Assembly: GCA_032622095.1 (NCBI GenBank) | Contig: CP136064.1 | Span: forward strand, 41,379,912-41,443,911 | Length of the DNA: 64,000 nt | Reading direction: 5' to 3' | Source of the DNA: Siphonodentalium dalli | Taxonomy: Eukaryota; Mollusca; Scaphopoda; Gadilida; Siphonodentaliidae | Shown here: piece after piece, positions 58,701 to 64,000 of the stretch | How the letters are laid out: each line of letters starts with the position of its first letter | How positions within the stretch are numbered: the first letter of the stretch is position 1 | Position numbers and translations under genes: made by a program | Notes under the pieces: generated by a model | The model's input: only the letters and a program-made list of their open reading frames with translations | Told to the model about the DNA's origin: nothing | Databases searched by the model: none

Positions 58701-61020
58701 ATAGACCTCGATACATGCATGTTTAGTTGCACTTTCACATTCCCATAATTTAACTGCGATGGGAACGGTTTTTAAATATACCTTCCAATAGTTTAATATG
58801 GAATCAACGGTTATTGTAACCATGCACATTTTGTCAAGAGGGAAGAGTGCAAAGTTTAATGCTCCTGAATTAGAAAACTACAAGTGCATACGGCTGCGAG
58901 AACAATTGCTCCTGTCTTCTGGGAAGGACTGGCTCTTCCCCACAGTCCGTGGCCCACTCCGTCCCCCTGGAATCATTCTCCCTCGGGATATGTCCAGGAC
59001 TGCTGCAGCTTCGGTGGACTTTCCGTACGCGTATAAAACATTCTCCTCACCATAAGCAAGGACACTGCTATGTTCTTGCACAGGAGAAATCGGATCTCAT
59101 CGTCCTCTTCGCTGAGAAAGACAGTATCTTACCTGCGGTTCAATTTCTAGCAGATAAGATCATTTGGCCAATTAAATAACAGAATTTGCCTTATTAACCT
59201 TGTTTTGCAATAACTAATAAAATGTTTTGTGTGTTACGCTCACTGTTACGCTTGCTAATAACTAACAGAATGTCTTGTCTTGCTTTTAGTCGAACGAGAT
59301 TCGACTTTGATGGCCACACACCGTGCGGGTTGCTCAAGAAATAAACGCGGCAATACGCGGTATTGTCATTGTTGGATGAGGGTCCCATTGGTCCATGGTT
59401 AAACAATTTGAGCAAACGTACCAGTCTTACCTCGGGCAGGAACCATTCGGTCCCCCCTGGTCCTGCTTCAGCAGGAGGCAGGGTGCCGTCCTCGGAGATT
59501 CGGGCAACCAATCCTCCAGGACACCAGCACCCGCGCCTTTGGCGACTGTTCTGGGTGGGGAAGCCTCTGACGCTTCCCCAGGGCGCCGTGGCCCACTCCA
59601 TTATGAGGGTCGGTCTTGTCCCCCTTGAAACGTCATCCCACGTGATACGTCCAGGCCTGCTCCTCTGCCGTCATGGGATCCTAGTGGTATGTCATCGACG
59701 TTTATGCCAGCTTGTCAGGACCACCTGCATTTGGGAGATTTGGTGGGGGGGCTTTCTCTGGTCAAATGGATCCTTTTAATTTTTGCTTTTTCCGCCCTTC
59801 TGGCCTTGGGGTGGGCAATAGCACCTTCAATCCAGCTGCGAGTACATTTATTCCTCGTTCGAGCCATTCCCAGAGTGGGCTTCCTGATGCAGGCTGTTCT
59901 GTTGCTGGCGTCGATACTGACATGCTTCCTATAATTCTCATGGCGTCTGATGGCTTTGACGATGATGAGCAAGAATATCGGGCCGATGGTGGTTCCCACT
60001 GTCGGTCGAGGATTCTGTCGTTCCTAGGGAACTCACTTTGCGTATGGAAATGACACAGGTTGATCTCTTGAGAAAACTTCATCACAGGATATGTGTCAAA
60101 TCTTGTTCCAATGAATTACACAAAATTTGCACAATAGTACCAGTCTTTACCTCGGGTTGTACCAGTTCGGGCCCCCTGGTCCTGCATCAGCAGACCGTGG
60201 CAGGCGGGGTGCCGTTCTCGAGAGATTTGGGCAACCAATCCTCCAGGACAATAGCACCCGAGCCTTTGGAGGCTGTTCTGTGTGGGGAAGACTCGCTGTC
60301 TCGTACCGTCAATAGCAATTTCTATTTGGGAAGATATATATACAGAAATCACTCATCACATGACACGAGAAGAAGATGAAGAGAAGTAAGCAGCAGAAGA
60401 AGAAGTCTCTACTTGCTCGGTTTCTAGCTGACACGAATGGTATGGCACTACCTGGGATGTTTCTTCCAAAAACAAAGGGGGAGGTACATGCTTGAGCAAT
60501 GCTGGAATCTGAATTTATGAGCTCTTTCACATAACATATAAAAGCTGATTCATGACTAAATCACATTTACATGAAATCTGTTTTGGAAGAGTACATTCCC
60601 GTCAAATTGGGATATTAAATTTATTGCTCGTTGCCTCCTCCTGGGCTTGCATACTAATCCATATAGTTCAGTTGAAGGGCTTCCTCTTGGCGAAAAAATA
60701 TAATTTTGAAAATCATAATTAGTTTTTCCTTAAGGGAAGCCCGAAACTGAACTATCCCAAACCCGCGACTCGCAAATCTTATGATTCGGTTGGAAATAAA
60801 AAAACTGGCTAGATGGATTGTTAGAACGCGAGACTCACTCAGAGTTAAACAGGACGCATTCATGCGTGGCTAATCTGAGCGTTGATTGACCGGAGTAGGC
60901 AATAAACGGACAATAATTTTTTTAACCCTCCTGATGACACAAGGCCGGAGATAATAATCCATATAGTTCAGTTTTGGGCTTCCCTTAAGGAAAAACTAAT
61001 TATGATTTTCAAAATTATAT
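55777..61020. mobile_element. DIRS-like retroelement 2 (defective)
   Basis: Inverted terminal repeats of about 170 bp: 55800-55975 is the complement of 60800-60970 (GGCCTTGTGTCATCAGGAGG and CTCGGATTAGCCACG blocks). An internal complementary region at 60653-60775 joins the complements of the two unlike outer ends. The flank is a local repeat whose undisturbed form (GTTTTGTTCGGGTTTTCCAT) is at 61183, so the insertion has no target duplication. Interior: a direct repeat 59420-59570 / 60138-60300, and frames at 59712-60053 and 57247-57441; the latter has IHWLAGVSINV, a possible RNase H/polymerase trace shared with element 1. No intact genes. Confidence 0.7.
60653..60775. repeat. Internal complementary region of DIRS-like element 2
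   Basis: TTCAGTTGAAGGGCTTCCTC (complement of the left end variant) is followed by TTTTTCCTTAAGGGAAGCCC (complement of the right end variant), back to back, as in element 1. Confidence 0.75.
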
Positions 61021-61600
61021 TTTCCATTCTAGAGATATTCATCTTTGTTTATCTGGAAATGTTGGCTTTTTTGTAAGTCCGATGTCTGTTTAGGTCATAA
61101 CTTGAACAGTAGTACTCAGATCTCAATGAAATTTTGTATGGATGTTCACTACTTTGGGGACACTCAATAGAGTATTCCATTGTTTTGTTCGGGTTTTCCA
61201 TTCTACAGTTATTCATCTTTGTCTGGAAATGTTGGCTTTTTGGTCCATCAATGTCTGTTCAGGCCATAACTTGAACAGTAATGCTTAGATCTCATTGCAA
61301 TTTGGTATGGATGTTCACCACTATGAAGACATTCAACCGTTTTGTTTTGGTTTTTCATTCTATAGTTATTTATCTTTGCGTATATGATAGTCCATCTCTT
61401 GTAATTTTAGTCTACTGCATCATGAGCCTTACTGACTGAGTGACCTGGGACCTCTACATGTATATATATATATATATTAAAATTTAATACACTAATTTCT
61501 AAAAAACATTTCACTTTGCTCACTATTTCTTGTTGCATCTGGAAGTAGTATGAAGTCAACATTCAATTGACGATATATACTTTAGGATATGTTTATCTGT
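61021..61600. repeat. Local repeats flanking DIRS-like element 2
   Basis: Two or three diverged units containing CATAACTTGAACAGTA, ATCTCAATGAAATTTTG and GGAAATGTTGGCTTTTTG blocks (about 61040-61210, 61215-61380); a further unit lies on the left flank at 55640-55776. A (TA)n tract is at 61460-61478. No gene seen. Confidence 0.5.
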
Positions 61601-61606
61601 TATATG

Positions 61607-63134
61607 CAGGGTTTCCGCCAGGGGGGAATTAATGAGTCCGTATTGGGAAACACATAACTCGACGACCATGGTTCGTCCCGTTGGGCGAAACTTTTGTTAT
61701 TTGACACTGAAAAGAAGTCATTTCCTTGCACCTTAGTGTCCCACAAAGAAATCCAAAGCTACGTATATTATGCAAGTCTATCATTTCCGTGGGTGCATTA
61801 ATTCTGTTGATGGTATCCAAGTAGACAGTTATTTAATTACATACATAAGACTGCCGTCTGATTGAAGACTATATAAATGAACGAGCTACGAGTTTAATAC
61901 AGTGTTTACAAATTTATAACATACAATAAGATTCCAACAGGTAGAATGAATCTAAACTCTAAAAAGCATCTACGCATTGACCAATAATACCTAGCAAGGA
62001 GAATTGAATAAAGTATTTCTTAGAATTTCAAGTAACGTCAGTGAAAATGAAACTGACAGGATTATATATTCTGTCAATCGTAAAACTATTTGTGAGCGGT
62101 GACATCATATTGCAGGGTTTGTCTGCAGGAGATATTTATTATTTATAGCGGCGAAATATGACTGGTAGCGAAATCTTTCACCCGGAACGTGTAGCTTGTT
62201 CAATAGTCTGTATTAGTCCAACAACTGATGACCGCAGCTATAGAACAGAGTTTTAGCCAATGTGTTATAAAATATAATTGAGTTTTTGGTGGGAAATGTG
62301 AACATGTGCATCGTTGACTATTGTGCTTGGGGACCCAGGCGGGACAACGAAACTATTATTGACCGTACTTTGACTTTTTCTCCATATTAGGGGGGGGGGT
62401 GTATTTGTTCGTGTTTATCCTCCATGCATGTAATATGGCTCAAATGAATGGAGTTCTCACTATGAATTCCCGCTATAAAGACTGATTTGGGACAGGATCC
62501 GTATTATTGTGAAATAAATCACTTTGGGATTTTGTTAAGTATGCACGGCAATATATCGTACGCATAATAATCAACACACGTAGAGAATAACATGTATTTT
62601 TCAGGAACTTCCCTTTAAATACCGGTACATCGAACTCAAAACAAATGATAATACAGCAATAAGATAAATTATCAACATTGAGTAGTTTCATCCACGAAAA
62701 TCCCGTGCATAAAAATATCCCCGACTCAGCAATTGGGTGTTCGTTGATCCAATTATGTAATCGTACGATAGCACGGGGTCTTCGAGCGTGAGTAGTTTCA
62801 TCCATGGAATTCCGTGCACAAAAATATATCCGCACTCAACAGTCAGGCATTCTTTGATGTTACTGCGACATGTAGCGGTATTACGCTGTATGTAATGTCG
62901 CTATTTGACACGTTCTTTCTTATTGTTTTTTTCGGGAGATGGACTGTGTCGATTTAATTTTGTCAATATTAATGAAAATAAGTGTAGATATATATAGCCT
63001 GTCGACACAGACAAGACTGAAAAAGTTTTTAATATTAAACGTCATTTATTTGTGTATGAGCGGGATTTCATGCAACGACTGACGGGGGAAAGGGTCCGTG
63101 GGACGGACCCGCAGCCGGCCTGGTGGAAACCCTG
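61607..63134. mobile_element. hAT-like CAGGGTTTCCG element, copy 2
   Basis: Ends CAGGGTTTCCGCCAGG and CCGGCCTGGTGGAAACCCTG; TATATG flanks both sides (61601-61606, 63135-63140). Homologous to 29593-30993 over much of its length. It ends 52 bp before the acceptor-side border of the exon at 63187. Confidence 0.65.
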
Positions 63135-63186
63135 TATATGGAATGATTATAATACCCTGAGATGTTACCTCTTATTATATTTACAG

Positions 63187-63530
63187 ACTACTATCTTATG
63201 GCATGTCGCTGCAAGGTAATAAAGGGTTACAAAGGCAACAGCGGCCATTTCCACTGCCCAATATGTAATAAATTCTTTAAGAGTACTGAAATTGATGAAC
63301 ATCTCTATGGATGTAAGACAAAGAAGAAAGGAGGACCGGCTTATTATGCAATGCAGTTGTACGACCAGTATCTGAGGATAAGATTTGATTTAGAAGAACC
63401 AGAATTTCCAGCATATCAACCACCAAAAAGACAGCGAAAACGACCAGTCAAGGAAAAGACGCCACCTGAGCCTTCACCGCCACCTACTCCGCCCCCTCCT
63501 CCCCCACCCAGAATCTTAGATCCCCTTCAG
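63187..63530 (+). CDS. Zinc-finger module exon 6 plus poly-proline region
   Basis: Exon in phase 1-0, acceptor TTATTATATTTACAG, donor GTAAGG. The module reads C-R-C, spacer, GHFHCPIC, then EIDEHLYGC. It is followed by an aromatic stretch (YYAMQLYDQYLRIRFDLEE), a bipartite basic cluster (PPKRQRKRPVKEK) that could act as a nuclear localisation signal, and a run of prolines with TPPPPPPP near the end. The exon starts 52 bp after the end of a hAT-like element (61607-63134). It receives the phase-1 end of the exon at 51862 and delivers phase 0 to the terminal exon. Confidence 0.85.
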
Positions 63531-63788
63531 GTAAGGCTGAAGAAATATAGAAAGAGTCTCATTACAGGCTTCTGAAAAAGCAGGTGTGAAAAATGTATAA
63601 AAAGATAACTTTCTAAATATATTGAGTTGTAAAAACCTATCTGATGGGAAACGATTATGAAATATTCTATTTTGATATTTAATTTCTGAAAAGTGCTATT
63701 GCAAGAAGCCTTGGTAACATCTAGTTACAAATAGGTTACTTGTTTGCTTTTGGTTATTGCAGAATTATCCAATAAATATATTTTTCAG

Positions 63789-63863
63789 ATTCACAGACAT
63801 GACAGCTACAAAGTTCCAATTGATAAGTTAAAGATGTTTTATAACATTTTAGAAGCTTTTTGA
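63789..63863 (+). CDS. Terminal coding exon with stop codon
   Basis: The acceptor ATATATTTTTCAG opens a phase-0 frame of 24 codons (IHRHDSYKVPIDKLKMF to LEAF) ending in TGA at 63861-63863. It matches the phase-0 donor at 63530. A polyadenylation hexamer follows 77 bp after the stop, which supports this as the gene's last coding exon. An in-frame read-through of the 63530 donor would instead stop at about 63575. Confidence 0.65.
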   Translation: MHRHDSYKVPIDKLKMFYNILEAF

Positions 63864-63939
63864 TTATTTAAAGCACTTTTGATCCTGTCATTGTCAAAGC
63901 GTGCAGTTTAAGAGAAAAAAAAACATGATTTATTTATAT

Positions 63940-63945
63940 AATAAA
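63940..63945 (+). promoter_or_regulatory. Polyadenylation signal AATAAA
   Basis: Canonical AATAAA 77 bp downstream of the stop in the terminal exon; no closer hexamer is seen. It marks the likely 3' end of the host gene within about 30 bp. AT-rich DNA gives such hexamers by chance, so position relative to the stop is the main support. Confidence 0.5.
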
Positions 63946-64000
63946 CATAATTTTTAATGCATCTCCAGGTGTATAGAAGTGTCAGATGTATAATAACATC

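Noticed and set aside
59712-60053. Possible gag-like protein in DIRS-like element 2
   Set aside because: Gly/Pro/Phe-rich start is suggestive, but no diagnostic motif is visible and overlapping frames are equally open; kept only as a remark in the element entry.

Overview
The window looks like intron-dominated, AT-rich genomic DNA of a marine invertebrate. The density of short TIR transposons, gtccgtccg-type elements and satellite-bearing 'AGCTCAACTT' elements is what I associate with molluscs; that assignment is inference. There is no prokaryotic or organellar signal, and I recognised no rRNA, tRNA or CRISPR array.

One host gene spans most of the window on the + strand. I can assemble ten exons, 5983-7385, 10614-10845, 17911-18056, 21384-21477, 28843-29000, 43794-43935, 50082-50248, 51679-51862, 63187-63530 and 63789-63863. 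All have GT/AG borders, their intron phases agree at every junction (1-0, 0-1, 1-0, 0-1, 1-0, 0-1, 1-0, 0-1, 1-0, 0-stop), and they end in a stop codon followed by AATAAA. The reading frame is about 981 residues, with the 5' end missing (the first visible exon starts in phase 1). The product is a large Ser/Thr/Pro-rich region, then five exon-encoded zinc-binding modules (Cys pair, then H-C-P-x-C, then a His/His or His/Cys pair), two short Lys/Glu-rich helical linker exons, a poly-proline stretch and a short tail. I do not recognise the family; a nuclear regulatory protein is the simplest guess.

The middle of the gene is a diverged tandem segmental duplication: copy A about 19.83-31.83 kb and copy B about 38.24-51.26 kb. 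Each copy carries one linker exon (phase 0-1) and one finger exon (phase 1-0). The pair is phase-symmetric, so duplication adds a protein module without breaking frame. Because the copies were later hit by different transposons, each serves as the empty-site control for the other, which allows base-precise definition of several insertions.

The introns are a dense, nested transposon collection: two ~5 kb DIRS-like elements with inverted terminal repeats and an internal complementary region (31.83-36.72 and 55.78-61.02 kb); several hAT-type elements with 8-bp target duplications, one carrying a broken transposase first exon (40.10-41.47 kb); a FLYWCH-encoding Mutator-like element (44.19-45.65 kb); a small Helitron (49.67-50.05 kb); a family of TTAA-flanked foldback elements built around a shared ~68-bp palindrome; a 1.8-kb element with GTAC target duplication; decayed LINE fragments; and Helentron-like elements with ~165-bp satellite cores. 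Almost all other open frames in the window are accidents of these repeats.
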